A stretch of DNA of 64,000 nt from CAXNKH01 sp049296795 (GCA_049296795.1 JBAQTC010000042.1:62001-126000); one strand, 5' to 3'; shown: positions 1 to 8,992, counted from the stretch's first letter. Notes: generated from the sequence alone by a model not told the origin. A program made the numbers and translations.

Positions 1-227
1 ACGAGGTGCGAGCCCGCAGCGGTGTGCTTTACGTGTTGGCCGATGCCGACACCAAAATAGAGAGTGGCGAAGGCCTGCATGTAATTCGGATGCCCCCGCA
101 TTACGGCGCGCTGTCACCCCTGCTTCACGTGCTTCCCCTGCAGCTCTTGGCCTACCACACGGCCTGCGCCCGCGGCACCGATGTTGACAAACCACGTAAC
201 TTGGCGAAGTCCGTTACCGTGGAGTAA
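1..227 (+). CDS. glmS: glutamine--fructose-6-phosphate aminotransferase, C-terminal fragment
   Basis: Only the last 75 codons are in the window; the reading frame is open to the left edge, so this is the 3' end of a gene that starts outside. The visible part is the end of the second SIS (sugar isomerase) domain, with the block LLAYHTACARGTDVDKPRN followed by the ending KSVTVE, which is the hallmark terminus of GlmS. The enzyme makes glucosamine-6-phosphate from fructose-6-phosphate and glutamine in the cytoplasm, the entry to peptidoglycan and LPS amino sugars. It converges with the esterase gene to its right. A weak hairpin (AGGGG/CCCCT, 235-251) lies between them. Confidence 0.93.
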   Translation, partial: EVRARSGVLYVLADADTKIESGEGLHVIRMPPHYGALSPLLHVLPLQLLAYHTACARGTDVDKPRNLAKSVTVE

Positions 228-269
228 TGTGGCTAGGGGGTAAATTCCCCTGTCGTTGACTTATTGGTT

Positions 270-857
270 TTAATGAATCGGGTCGATGTAGGTCAATATC
301 TCGTCGATGTGGGTATCAAAATCGCTCAGCGCATGGTCACTTCCCTCGAGCAATTTGATGCGGGCGCCGGCGTAGCGCGCTGTCATTTCGCGCCAGTCCA
401 ACACTTCATCGCCCTTGGCGATCACGGCAAAGTAGTTTTCTGGCCGAGCCAATCCCTGGCTTGTGAGCAACTTCAGTTCGTCCACAAACTCGGGTTTGAA
501 GAAAAAGTGGTCTTGCGACGCATGCCAATTGCTTTGCTCTCCAATGTATTTGGCCAAGTCGCGCGCCGGGTTCACGGCCGGGTTCAAGACAACGGCTTTG
601 CAGCCTGTTTGCTCGGCCACCCAACTCGCATAAAACCCGCCCAGAGAAGACCCCACCACGGCCATGCTGGCGCGCGGCCAGTCTTCAATGCCGCGCAGCA
701 GCAGGGCCATGGCTTCGCAGGGTGACGGGGGCAACTGAGGACACCACCAAGTGAGTCCCGGATATTGCTGCGCAATTCTGGTCGCCATGGTTTGCGCTTT
801 GCTCGACAGCGGTGAGGAGCGAAAACCGTGCAAGTAGAGCAAGTGGGTGGTGGTCAT
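270..857 (-). CDS. YqiA/UPF0227-like alpha/beta-fold esterase
   Basis: A 195-residue single-domain alpha/beta hydrolase of the YqiA/YcfP type, about the usual length. The strand-turn LYLHGF (residues 7-12) forms the oxyanion region, GSSLGG (69-74) is the nucleophile elbow with Ser71, and Asp150 (GDEVLD) and His175 (SDHALSD) complete the triad. The frame is open 13 codons further upstream, but MTTTHLLYLHGF at 857 fits the family start; no good Shine-Dalgarno is seen for either. Likely a cytoplasmic carboxylesterase acting on short acyl or CoA esters; the substrate cannot be told. It points toward glmS. Confidence 0.85.
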   Translation of the reverse strand: MTTTHLLYLHGFRSSPLSSKAQTMATRIAQQYPGLTWWCPQLPPSPCEAMALLLRGIEDWPRASMAVVGSSLGGFYASWVAEQTGCKAVVLNPAVNPARDLAKYIGEQSNWHASQDHFFFKPEFVDELKLLTSQGLARPENYFAVIAKGDEVLDWREMTARYAGARIKLLEGSDHALSDFDTHIDEILTYIDPIH

Positions 858-949
858 GCTGGGATGATAGGGTGGAAAAAAATTCCAAGGATTCACGCTA
901 CGATGTGCGCTGATTCAAATCAGCCTGATGACGGGCAACAAATCACAGC

Positions 950-1738
950 ATGAACTATTCAACCGATTTCAAATGTGTGAGAGACGAAGTCAGTGCCCAG
1001 GAGTGGCAGTCTCGGGTCGAGCTGGCGGCTTGCTACCGGCTGGTCGATCAATTCGGCATGACCGACTTGATCTACAACCACATCACCTCCTGCATTCCAG
1101 GGACCGATCATTTGCTGATTAATTTGTATGGTTTGCTGTACAAGGAAATCACTGCGTCGAGCTTGGTCAAGATTGACTTGCAAGGCAACATCATCTCCAA
1201 GCCCGACACCGATTACGGGATCAACCGTTCTGGCTATGTCATTCACGGTGCGATCCACGAAGCGCGTGCTGACGTGAGTTGCGTGATCCACACCCACACC
1301 CGCGCCGGCATGGCGGTCTCCAGCATGAGCTGCGGCCTGTTGCCGATGACGCAAACCTCGATTCGCTTTGTCGGCCATATCGGCTACCACGACTTTGAGG
1401 GGCCAGCTATCGATCTGGCCGAGCGCGAGCGCTTGGTCGCGGATCTCGGCGCCCACGATGCGATGATTTTGCGCAACCACGGGCTGTTGACTTGTGGTGC
1501 CAGTGTGGCGCAGGCCTTCAATACCCTGTACCAACTGGAGATGTCGTGTCTGGCTCAGGTCGATGCCATGGCGGCCAAGACTGAACTCCACATGCCCTCA
1601 GCCGAAGTGTTGGCCCACACAGCGCATCTTTACCAGCCCGGCACGCGTCGCCCTTATGGGGTACTGGAATGGCCGGCCATGATCCGTTTGCTCCAAGCGC
1701 AAAGCCGCAACACAGGTTTTCCTGCCTACGACATTTAA
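950..1738 (+). CDS. class II aldolase/adducin-domain protein
   Basis: A 262-residue protein of the class II aldolase/adducin family (fuculose-phosphate aldolase fold), which uses a divalent metal to cleave or epimerise hydroxy-acid or sugar-phosphate substrates. The metal-binding HTH pair is at 114-116 (IHTHTRAG) and the third histidine at 177 (RNHGLL); NHIT (43-46) is the early substrate loop. Length is normal. It is the first gene of a rightward trio with an HpaI-type aldolase 15 bp downstream and an amidohydrolase overlapping that. This suggests a short catabolic route for a hydroxylated or carboxylated compound. Many non-sugar members of this family have no assigned substrate, so a specific reaction is not claimed. 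Confidence 0.85.
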   Translation: MNYSTDFKCVRDEVSAQEWQSRVELAACYRLVDQFGMTDLIYNHITSCIPGTDHLLINLYGLLYKEITASSLVKIDLQGNIISKPDTDYGINRSGYVIHGAIHEARADVSCVIHTHTRAGMAVSSMSCGLLPMTQTSIRFVGHIGYHDFEGPAIDLAERERLVADLGAHDAMILRNHGLLTCGASVAQAFNTLYQLEMSCLAQVDAMAAKTELHMPSAEVLAHTAHLYQPGTRRPYGVLEWPAMIRLLQAQSRNTGFPAYDI

Positions 1739-1753
1739 CCCGAAACAGAGCCT

Positions 1754-2551
1754 ATGAAACCCCAGGATATTTTGCGCAACAATGTGCGCGACAAACTCAA
1801 TCGTGGCGAACTGGTGTCCTCCATGACGGTGCGCCTGACGCGCGGTATCGAAATTGCCCGGATTGCCAAGACCGCCGGTTTCGATTCGATTTACATCGAC
1901 CTGGAGCACAGCAGTTTTTCGCTCGACTTGACCGGTCAGATCTGCATGGCGGCGCTGAACATCGGGATCGCGCCTTTTGTCCGGGTGCCGGCCAACCAAC
2001 CCGAGTGGATTTCGCGTGTCCTGGACGGCGGTGCCTTGGGTGTGATTGCGCCGCATGTGGGCTCGGCCGAAGAGGCGCGCTCTGTGGTGGCGGCTGCCAA
2101 ATTCACGCCGCTGGGCGAGCGCTCTGCCGCCGGTGGCATGCCGCACCTGGAGTTCCGCACTTTTCCGGCTAGCCAAGCTTATCCGGTGCTCAATGAGGCC
2201 ACCATGGTGATCGTGCAGTTCGAGAACGTGGCGGCGCTAGAAAAAGCCGATGAAATCCTGGCGGTAGAGGGTGTGGACATGGCCTTGATCGGAACCAACG
2301 ACTTGACCGCCGACATGGGCATCCCCGGCCAATACGACGACCCGCGTGTGCACCAAGCCTACGCCCACGCCATTGCCTGCGCCCAGCGCCATGGCAAGCA
2401 TGTGGGCGTTGGGGGTTTGTCGTCGCGCCCTGATCTGGTCGAAGCGTTTGTCCGGATGGGCGCACGCTACGTGTCTACGGGCACCGACATCGCATTTTTA
2501 CTGGCGGCTTGCAGCGCCAAGGCCAAGCAGGTCAAGGACATCGTGCTGTGA
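1754..2551 (+). CDS. HpcH/HpaI-type class II pyruvate aldolase
   Basis: A 265-residue TIM barrel of the HpaI/GarL family, which makes or cleaves 2-keto-4-hydroxy acids to pyruvate plus an aldehyde with a divalent metal. Residues matching the HpaI active site are visible: Glu51-His52 (YIDLEHSSF), Arg77 (FVRVPA), metal ligands Glu157 (VQFENV) and Asp183 (GTNDL). It sits between the class II aldolase and a lactonase-like amidohydrolase whose start overlaps this stop (GTGA at 2548-2551), so the three are probably translated together. Substrate not determinable; a 2-keto-4-hydroxy dicarboxylate from aromatic breakdown would fit the neighbours. Confidence 0.88.
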   Translation: MKPQDILRNNVRDKLNRGELVSSMTVRLTRGIEIARIAKTAGFDSIYIDLEHSSFSLDLTGQICMAALNIGIAPFVRVPANQPEWISRVLDGGALGVIAPHVGSAEEARSVVAAAKFTPLGERSAAGGMPHLEFRTFPASQAYPVLNEATMVIVQFENVAALEKADEILAVEGVDMALIGTNDLTADMGIPGQYDDPRVHQAYAHAIACAQRHGKHVGVGGLSSRPDLVEAFVRMGARYVSTGTDIAFLLAACSAKAKQVKDIVL

Positions 2552-3450
2552 GCGGCCAAGCTTTACACGGTATGCAACACCAGGGCATTGACTTCGAAGT
2601 GCCGGCGCTGGCCTGTGATTGCCACACCCATGTGTTTGGTCCTGCGGCAAGCTATCCTTTTGATGGTGGCCGGGTCTATACCCCGGGCGATGCGTCGGTG
2701 GCCGATCTGCTGAGGCTGCAACAGCTGTTGCATTTGCAGCGGGTGGTGATTGTTCAGCCCAGCCCCTACGGTGCTGACAACCGCTGCACGGTCGATGCGC
2801 TGCTTGAGCTTGGAGGCCGTGCGCGCGGCGTTGCGGTGATCGATGACAGCACCAGCGCAGACCAGTTGCAGGCGATGCACCATGCCGGCGTACGCGGCGT
2901 GCGGCTGAACCTGGAAACCGGCGGCATTCACGACAAAGCTTACGCAGCACGGCAATTGGAGGCTGTGGCTGGGCGGGTCGCGCCCCTGGGCTGGCATGTC
3001 CAGCTCTACACTAACTTAGCGGTGCTGGCCGGATTGGCCGATGTCATTGGAACGCTTGAGCAGCCGGTGGTACTCGATCATTTTTGTGGTGCACAGGCCG
3101 CGTTGGGAACCGATCAGCCTCACTTTAATGTGCTGCTCGACCTGGTGCGCCAGGGCCGCGCTTATGTCAAGTTGTCGGCGCCGCATCGAATTTCCAAGCG
3201 CGAAGATTGTTCTGATGCTGCCGTCTTAGCCCGGGCCTTGATTGCCGCCAACCCTCAGCGCATGCTGTGGGGCAGCGATTGGCCACATCCCGGCGCGCGT
3301 CCAGGGACAGTGCGTCAGGTCGATCAAATCGAGCAGTTCAATCCCATAGACGATGGCCGAGCCCTCAATCGATTGGCGCAGTGGGCCGCAGACGCCAATA
3401 CCGTGCGCCAGATTCTGGTTGACAACCCGCAACGGCTTTACGATTTCTGA
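2548..3450 (+). CDS. amidohydrolase, 2-pyrone-4,6-dicarboxylate lactonase-like
   Basis: About 300 residues of the amidohydrolase_2 group. It carries the metal-binding strand-1 motif CDCHTHVFGP near the N terminus, the GVRGVRLN strand, VLDHFCG, and the strand-8 motif GSDWPHPG. These are arranged as in LigI-type lactonases that open 2-pyrone-4,6-dicarboxylate. The chosen start is GTG 2548 because it overlaps the preceding stop (GTGA); ATG 2572 is an alternative that loses only eight residues. Third gene of the aldolase trio. The combination lactonase plus 4-hydroxy-2-keto-acid aldolase resembles the lower protocatechuate 4,5-cleavage route, but LigJ-like hydratase is absent, so the substrate is open. 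Confidence 0.82.
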   Translation: MSGQALHGMQHQGIDFEVPALACDCHTHVFGPAASYPFDGGRVYTPGDASVADLLRLQQLLHLQRVVIVQPSPYGADNRCTVDALLELGGRARGVAVIDDSTSADQLQAMHHAGVRGVRLNLETGGIHDKAYAARQLEAVAGRVAPLGWHVQLYTNLAVLAGLADVIGTLEQPVVLDHFCGAQAALGTDQPHFNVLLDLVRQGRAYVKLSAPHRISKREDCSDAAVLARALIAANPQRMLWGSDWPHPGARPGTVRQVDQIEQFNPIDDGRALNRLAQWAADANTVRQILVDNPQRLYDF

Positions 3451-3458
3451 GAACTTGT

Positions 3459-3502
3459 GGAACAGACCAAGAATTACGAAGTAATTTTGCTCTGTCCCCA
3501 AC
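3459..3502. terminator. long hairpin between convergent genes
   Basis: AATTAC (3472-3477) and GTAATT (3481-3486) pair around a GAA loop, and outer arms GGAACAGA (3459-3466) and TCTGTCCC (3491-3498) pair with one mismatch. It lies between two convergent genes, so a bidirectional terminator is likely. The outer end CTGTCCCCAAC recurs in inverted form as GTTGGGGACAG at 12436-12446, which suggests a dispersed palindromic repeat rather than a purpose-built terminator. Confidence 0.45.
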
Positions 3503-3517
3503 TGATTGGGCAACTGA

Positions 3518-4651
3518 TCAGGCGTTGATCTTTAGCAAACGTGCGGCGTTGCCACCGGCAATCAAATCGCGCGCAGCTTTGGGCAGTTTTTTGACCTGAG
3601 CGATCAGACCCAGTGGATCTTCTTCACCCATGTCGTAGGGGTAGTCGGTGCCCAGTACCACATGGTCGGCGCCAAAACGGTCAATCAGTCGTTTGAGCAT
3701 TTCGGGATCGAAGGTGATGCTGTCAAAGTAAAACTTTTCCAAGTAGCTCGAAGGCAATTGATCAATCACGGTGCGGCAATCGGCGCGTGCACGCCAAGCG
3801 TGGTCCATGCGAGCCCAGTAATGCGCGATGAAACCACCACCATGCGCCACCACGAATTTGAGCTTGGGGTAGCGTTGGAGTACACCATCGAAAATCAGGT
3901 GTGACACCGCAACGCTGGAGTCCAGCGGATTGCCGATCACGTTGTTGAAGTAATGGTGGGTCAGACGGTCGGCCTGAGAATAGCCCAGAGGGTGCATGAA
4001 GATCACCACATCAAGCTCTTCGGCACAGGCGAAAAACTTGTCGAGCTTGAGGCTGGGGTCAGTCAGATTTTTGCCGTTGACATTGGTGCAGATCTCAATC
4101 CCCCGCATTCCCAATTGCTTCACGCAATACTTGAGTTCGCGGATCGCCAGTTCAACGTTCTGCAGCGGCACCGAGCCCATGCCGACAAATCGGTCCGGCC
4201 GATCGGCGGCAATTTGCGCAATGCCTTGATTCACTTCGCGCGCGAGTTCGGCGCCGTAATCAGGCTCCGTCCAGTAAAAGAAATGGTAGGGCGCCGGGCA
4301 AATGGCCTGGATGTCAACGCCCATGCGATCCATGTCGATCAGTCGCTCGGTGGTGCCCGTGAGTTTGGGGGCCCGAGTCTTCATTTGCAAGACGTTGGTG
4401 GCACGCGTCAATTCATCGGCAAACACCGTCGTCATGTCGTACTGCGCGGGATTGAGGTGCGCCGTTTTGGCGTTAACCACCGGGTTGAGGTAGTGACAAT
4501 GCAAGTCAACCACCTTGGATTTGCCGCTGCGACTGCGTGCCAGCGGGACCGACAACTTGGACTTGGTGGGGGCCGTGGATGCCGCAGCAGAGCGCGCTGG
4601 CCCATGCTGGTGCAGGGGGTTGGTGCAACTGGGGGCACAGGTGTAGAACAT
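3518..4651 (-). CDS. amidohydrolase, ACMSD-like decarboxylase/hydrolase family
   Basis: A 377-residue member of the amidohydrolase_2 family that holds ACMSD, gamma-resorcylate decarboxylase and relatives. The HCH metal motif is at residues 51-53 (VDLHCHYLN) after an unusual 45-residue basic, Ser/Ala-rich N-terminal tail; later come FMHPLGY, VAHGGGFIAHY and the strand-8 GTDYPYDMGEEDP. The frame is open further upstream, but ATG 4651 has AAAGGA about 8 bases before it and avoids overlap with the divergent gene at 4734. Probably a metal-dependent decarboxylase or hydrolase acting on a ring-cleavage product. The tail does not resemble a normal Sec signal and its role is unknown. Confidence 0.8.
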   Translation of the reverse strand: MFYTCAPSCTNPLHQHGPARSAAASTAPTKSKLSVPLARSRSGKSKVVDLHCHYLNPVVNAKTAHLNPAQYDMTTVFADELTRATNVLQMKTRAPKLTGTTERLIDMDRMGVDIQAICPAPYHFFYWTEPDYGAELAREVNQGIAQIAADRPDRFVGMGSVPLQNVELAIRELKYCVKQLGMRGIEICTNVNGKNLTDPSLKLDKFFACAEELDVVIFMHPLGYSQADRLTHHYFNNVIGNPLDSSVAVSHLIFDGVLQRYPKLKFVVAHGGGFIAHYWARMDHAWRARADCRTVIDQLPSSYLEKFYFDSITFDPEMLKRLIDRFGADHVVLGTDYPYDMGEEDPLGLIAQVKKLPKAARDLIAGGNAARLLKINA

Positions 4652-4733
4652 GGGCGATCCTTTTGATTTCATGATAGCGTATCGTCTTTTGCGACTGACC
4701 TTCAGTACTGCCCATAACTTAACAGGATGCATC

Positions 4734-5624
4734 ATGAAAATTGGTATCGCCGGAACTGGAAAAATGGGCAGCGCCATTGCCAAGCGGCTGATCGCGCAAG
4801 GCCATCAACTCAGTGTCTGGAATCGCAACCCAGCGCGCACGCAGGCACTGCTGGACTTGGGGGCGAGTGTCGCGGCCAGCCCGCGCGACTTGGCGCAGTC
4901 CAATGCGTTGGTGATTTCCATGTTGACCGACGAGGCCGCACTCGATCAAGTCTATTTGGCGCAGAACGGTTTGTTGTCGGGCGATGTAAGGCAGACCCTG
5001 TTCGTTGACATGAGTACGGTCAAACCAGCCCAGGCCCAGGCCATCGGCGCCAAGGTGGCGGCGGCTGGGGCGACCTACCTGGAGTGTCCGGTGGGCGGTA
5101 GCGTAGGGCCGGCTTCCGAAGGCAAGTTGTTGGGCTTTGTCGGTGGCGATGCGGCTGTACTGGAGCACGCACGCCCGGTGCTCGAGCAACTGTGTCGGCG
5201 GGTTGAGCACGTGGGGCCACTGGGCGCAGGCGCGACCATGAAGCTGGCCATCAATCTGCCCCTGATGGTGTATTGGCAGACATTCAGTGAAGCTCTGTCA
5301 CTGATCCAGCCGCTCGGACTCGACCCCAAGCGCGTGGTTGAGATTTTTGCCGAAACATCGGGCGGCCCCAATATGCTCAAAGTGCGCGGTGCCACCATTG
5401 CTCAGGCTTTGGGCGGCAACAGCAGTGCGCCGGTCAGTGTGGATGTCGCGACCATGCGCAAAGATGTGCGCTCCATGCTGGCACAAGGCCAGCTGCAACA
5501 GTTTGAACTGCCGTTGACGGCGCTGGCCCTGCAATGTTTAGACCGCGCCGCTGAAACCGGTCTGGACGCAGCGGATTGCACCCAGTTGCCGGTCTGGTGG
5601 TTGGGCCAAGGCGGCCGCGCTTAA
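4734..5624 (+). CDS. 3-hydroxyisobutyrate dehydrogenase-family NAD(P)-dependent oxidoreductase
   Basis: 296 residues of the beta-hydroxyacid dehydrogenase family. Rossmann motif GTGKMG at 7-12, substrate loop ECPVGGSVGPASEGKL from 117, and catalytic Lys170 followed by Asn174 (TMKLAIN), all at family positions. Such enzymes oxidise 3-hydroxyisobutyrate, tartronate semialdehyde or related beta-hydroxy acids in the cytoplasm; the exact substrate is not evident. ATG 4734 is preferred over an upstream in-frame start because it gives MKIGIAGTGKMG at the N terminus. It is divergent from the amidohydrolase, and its TAA overlaps the TAA of the convergent COG0523 gene. Confidence 0.85.
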   Translation: MKIGIAGTGKMGSAIAKRLIAQGHQLSVWNRNPARTQALLDLGASVAASPRDLAQSNALVISMLTDEAALDQVYLAQNGLLSGDVRQTLFVDMSTVKPAQAQAIGAKVAAAGATYLECPVGGSVGPASEGKLLGFVGGDAAVLEHARPVLEQLCRRVEHVGPLGAGATMKLAINLPLMVYWQTFSEALSLIQPLGLDPKRVVEIFAETSGGPNMLKVRGATIAQALGGNSSAPVSVDVATMRKDVRSMLAQGQLQQFELPLTALALQCLDRAAETGLDAADCTQLPVWWLGQGGRA

Positions 5625-6646
5625 AAGGCGGTGACCGCGTCGAACAGCTTGCGAATCTGTTCGGCCTCGATGTTGCGAACGATGAAAACCAGTCGGCTGT
5701 CTTGGTCGGGGCTGGGCCAATGGTCGAGTTCAACCGGGGGGTGAAAAATATGCTGTACCCCCTGCACCACCACCGGTTTTCCCTCGACATTGACAATGCC
5801 TTTGAGCCTTAACAGGTCGGGTCCACGCAGGCTGGTGAGCAACTCTAAAGCCGCTGTAAACTGAGCCCAACTAAAGGGCTGGACAAAGCGTAGCGACAAG
5901 GTGTTGATGCTGCGGTCGTGTGTCGACGAGCGCTTGCCCAGGTAGCGTTCAGCCGGCGTTGCTTTCGAATCCAGTGCTTCACCCAGAAAGCTCAAGGTTG
6001 CAGCACTGGCGCGGGCGCTGCTCAAACCCAGTCCTGTCAACTCAGCCGGTTCGATCTCCCCGTTGTGCAGCAGCGCCCTATCAGCCAGCGGGTTGATAGC
6101 CGCCACGGCGTCTTGCAATGCCGCCAGTTGCTGGGGGGAAACCAAGTCGCTTTTGGTGATCAAAATTCGGTCGGCCAGCGCAATTTGCTTGACTGCCTCG
6201 CCTTGCTGCTCGATTTGTTGCAAGCCATTGAAGGCATCGACCAGGGTAACCAGGCCATCGAGCCGGTACTGTGCTGCCAACAAGGTGTCGCTGACCAGGG
6301 TCTGCACCACCGGCGCCGGATCGGCCAGCCCGGTGGTCTCCACGATCACCCGATCAAACTCGGGGACCTGACCGGAGCGTCGGCCGGTGAATAAGTCGCG
6401 CAGGGTTTCCTGTAAATCGGTGCGCACCGAGCAGCAAATGCAGCCATTGGCCAGCAGCGTGATGTTTTCAGAGGACAGCGTGACCAAGTCATGGTCGATG
6501 CCGATTTCCCCCACTTCGTTGATCACCACGGCAACCCGTTGCATCTCGGGATGACGCACCAGCTTGGAGATCAGTGTGGTCTTGCCACTTCCCAGAAAAC
6601 CGGTGACCAGGGTGAGCGGGAGCCTGCTGGCAAGAGGATCACGCAC
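5621..6646 (-). CDS. COG0523 (CobW/P47K/YjiA) GTPase, putative metal chaperone
   Basis: 341 residues. Walker A GFLGSGKTT (16-24), switch region NEVGEIGID (43-51), metal-binding GCICC (68-72), ETTGLADP (103-110) and the TKSD base-specificity motif are all present. A CobW C-terminal domain follows. COG0523 GTPases deliver metals (zinc, cobalt, iron) to client enzymes; the P47K branch activates Fe-type nitrile hydratase, and a nitrile hydratase without its own activator lies at 38.3 kb. The start is GTG 6646, sharing one base with the TAG of the LVIVD gene (TAGTG), so it is translationally coupled to it. The branch cannot be decided by eye. Confidence 0.88.
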   Translation of the reverse strand: MRDPLASRLPLTLVTGFLGSGKTTLISKLVRHPEMQRVAVVINEVGEIGIDHDLVTLSSENITLLANGCICCSVRTDLQETLRDLFTGRRSGQVPEFDRVIVETTGLADPAPVVQTLVSDTLLAAQYRLDGLVTLVDAFNGLQQIEQQGEAVKQIALADRILITKSDLVSPQQLAALQDAVAAINPLADRALLHNGEIEPAELTGLGLSSARASAATLSFLGEALDSKATPAERYLGKRSSTHDRSINTLSLRFVQPFSWAQFTAALELLTSLRGPDLLRLKGIVNVEGKPVVVQGVQHIFHPPVELDHWPSPDQDSRLVFIVRNIEAEQIRKLFDAVTAF

Positions 6647-7893
6647 TAAATGTTCATTTCAAGTATGTACAAGCCGCCGGTAAAGCGGTCAACGGTGTAG
6701 ACAATGCGCCGGTCATCGACATAGACATCGTTGAGCTGAATGGCGCCCGCCGGCGACAGCTTGGGCGCACCCGGAACATAGTAAGCAATCTCCTGCACCT
6801 GGTAGGGGTTGCTGGTGTCGTAGACCCGCACCCCGGCATTGAAGAAGCTGCCGATGACGAGGGTGTCGGAGCGAAACGAAGTCGGGCCCGGCAAGTTCTC
6901 GTGCAGATTGTGGGCACCAAAGCGGCCGCCACGTTTGGCAAAAGCTTCGAACGGCGGTGCGGGGAAAGTGCCGATCGGAACCGGATTGGCTTCGTTGCGC
7001 GCATCGACCACCCAGACCAGTTTGGGCCAGTCCGCGCCGTTGTCCTGCACGCACTCATCGCTGACGATCCACAAACCCCGGTCGAACAGCGGCAGCACAG
7101 TGTGGGTGAAGCCGTTGAAGGGAGGCGAATGGTTCCACTTGGAGGCGACTTTGATGTTGCTGAAATCCGAAATATCGAGCACCAGCGCGCCGCCATCGAT
7201 GTAGCCCACGAAAGCGCGATCGGGTTGCTGTGGATACACATTGGTGTTGTGGGTGCGAAAGCCGTAATCAAAAGGAGCCGGCAAGCGAGGCGGCGCTGGC
7301 TCAACGTCTCCCTCGCGGGTGCCGGGGTACCACCAGCGACCCGCTTCAAACGGTTTGGTTGGGTCGGAGACATCAAGGATCCGGTAGAACTGGTCGTCGA
7401 GCTGATTGCGCGGCTGGAAATCGCTGGCACCAGAGGACATGTGAATGTATTTCCCATCGACAAACCACAGTGCATGAACCCCGCGTGAATACGGCCCGGA
7501 GCAATCGAAATGCGAAATGAGTTGGGGGTTCTCGGGTTGACTGATGTCAAACAAGTCGACCCCGGCGGGCTTCAGGCCGGGCACGCTGGTCTGGTAAGCC
7601 ACCGCCATGAGGTTGCCCACCACATCGAGTGAATTGGAGCGCACTTTCATATGTGGCAGCTCGGTTTGCACAATCAGTCTGGGCTGGCTCGGGTCGGTCA
7701 CATCGACACCGGAAAAATTTTTTGGCGCTGACTCGTGCGCCAGCCACAGGATGCGCCGGCCATCGCCCGTGAGTTGCATCGCCATGCCTTCACCCAAGCC
7801 GCCAAACCCGGCCAGCTCGTGGTGGGCCAGCAGCTTCATGTTGAGCGACAGGGTCTGATCGGGGCGGGCTGCCGGGTGGGGTGCGTTGAGCAT
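6646..7893 (-). CDS. LVIVD-repeat beta-propeller protein
   Basis: About 415 residues with at least six LVIVD-type blades, each with a D[VIL][STF]D-like core such as VDVTDPSQPRL, VDLFDISQPENPQL, LDVSDPTKP, LDISDFSN and VYDTSNPYQV. No enzyme motif is seen; these propellers are usually binding or structural proteins. No signal peptide is evident from the chosen ATG 7893 (MLNAPHPAAR); a longer open frame reaches 7998 but would overlap the divergent Bug gene. Coupled to the COG0523 GTPase, which suggests the two act together, perhaps in handling a metalloprotein. Function unknown. Confidence 0.78.
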   Translation of the reverse strand: MLNAPHPAARPDQTLSLNMKLLAHHELAGFGGLGEGMAMQLTGDGRRILWLAHESAPKNFSGVDVTDPSQPRLIVQTELPHMKVRSNSLDVVGNLMAVAYQTSVPGLKPAGVDLFDISQPENPQLISHFDCSGPYSRGVHALWFVDGKYIHMSSGASDFQPRNQLDDQFYRILDVSDPTKPFEAGRWWYPGTREGDVEPAPPRLPAPFDYGFRTHNTNVYPQQPDRAFVGYIDGGALVLDISDFSNIKVASKWNHSPPFNGFTHTVLPLFDRGLWIVSDECVQDNGADWPKLVWVVDARNEANPVPIGTFPAPPFEAFAKRGGRFGAHNLHENLPGPTSFRSDTLVIGSFFNAGVRVYDTSNPYQVQEIAYYVPGAPKLSPAGAIQLNDVYVDDRRIVYTVDRFTGGLYILEMNI

Positions 7894-7996
7894 AGGTGAA
7901 ACCGAGGGGGTTGTGGGACTAAGCAATACTATAGACTGAATGCTCCTGGCCAGCCTGTCATGCCAGGTCCGAGAAGTTTTTAAAAAGGAGTGAGCC

Positions 7997-8980
7997 ATGT
8001 CTTCTGCTTTTGTCTTCCGTTGGCGTTGGCGCCACCTGCTGGTGGCGATTTTGAGCCTGAGTGCTGCCGCTGTCCTGGCTCAGCAGTTTCCGAGTCGTCC
8101 CGTCAAGATGATCGTGCCTTACCCGCCGGGCGGCAGCTCCGACTTGATGGGCCGCATCATGGGTCTGAAGCTCAACGAGCTCTGGGGCCAGCCGGTGGTT
8201 ATTGAAAGCAAGCCCGGCGCAGCCGGCTCCATCGGCATGGAGTTCGCTGCGCGCCAAGCGCCTGATGGCTACACCTTCATCATCGGAAACCTGGGGCCGG
8301 CATCGGTCAATCCGCTGATCTCCAAAGTGCCTTACAGCATGGAAAAGGATTTCATTGCGGTGGCCCTGGTCGCCACCGGCCCCAACATCTTGGTGGTGCC
8401 GACCAACTCGCCGTACAAATCCCTGTCTGATTTGGTGACAGCGGCGCGCGCCACGCCGGGCGCTATCAATTTCGCAAGCAGTGGCCCGGGCAGCATGTCG
8501 CACTTGGCCGGTGAAATGATGATGCGCCAAGCCAGCATCAAAATGGCGCAAATACCTTACAAGGGCGGCGGCCTGGCGCTGATTGATGTGATCGCTGGCC
8601 AGGTTCAGATGATTGTGTCCGACGCCTTGCCGGTGGCGCAACACATCAAGTCAGGTAAAGTCCGTCCGCTGGCCATCACCAGCGCCAAGCGCTCGCCCCT
8701 GTTTCCCGATATCCCGACTTTTGCCGAAGGGGGTTTGCAAGGCCTGGTGGCGGTGAATTGGTGGGGCGTTTTCCTGCCGGCGGGCACACCACAGGCCGTG
8801 GTGAATCAGTACCAGAGCGCCTTGGTCAAAATCATGGCGGATCCGGATCTGAAAGAGCGTTTCGCCGGTCTTGGGGTTGAAGCGCACGCCACCTCACAGG
8901 AAGACTTTCGAGCTTTTCTGGCCTCGGAGAAAGCCATGTACACCAAATTAATTGCCGACAACGGCATCAAGAATGACTAA
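7997..8980 (+). CDS. Bug-family (TctC-type) periplasmic solute receptor
   Basis: 327 residues. A Sec signal with a probable cut after Ala28 (VLA-QQFPSRP) precedes the Bug signature strands: VKMIVPYPPGGSSD, ESKPGAAGSIG, the VxxxxPYK loop (QIPYKGGG) and FLPAGTP. Bug proteins bind small carboxylates in the periplasm and normally feed TctA/TctB permeases, neither of which is encoded in this window. GGAGTGAGCC just before the ATG is a good ribosome site. It starts a rightward pair with the deacetylase gene 12 bp downstream, which suggests the ligand is the substrate or product of that enzyme. Confidence 0.9.
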   Translation: MSSAFVFRWRWRHLLVAILSLSAAAVLAQQFPSRPVKMIVPYPPGGSSDLMGRIMGLKLNELWGQPVVIESKPGAAGSIGMEFAARQAPDGYTFIIGNLGPASVNPLISKVPYSMEKDFIAVALVATGPNILVVPTNSPYKSLSDLVTAARATPGAINFASSGPGSMSHLAGEMMMRQASIKMAQIPYKGGGLALIDVIAGQVQMIVSDALPVAQHIKSGKVRPLAITSAKRSPLFPDIPTFAEGGLQGLVAVNWWGVFLPAGTPQAVVNQYQSALVKIMADPDLKERFAGLGVEAHATSQEDFRAFLASEKAMYTKLIADNGIKND

Positions 8981-8992
8981 GAAAGAACCAGC

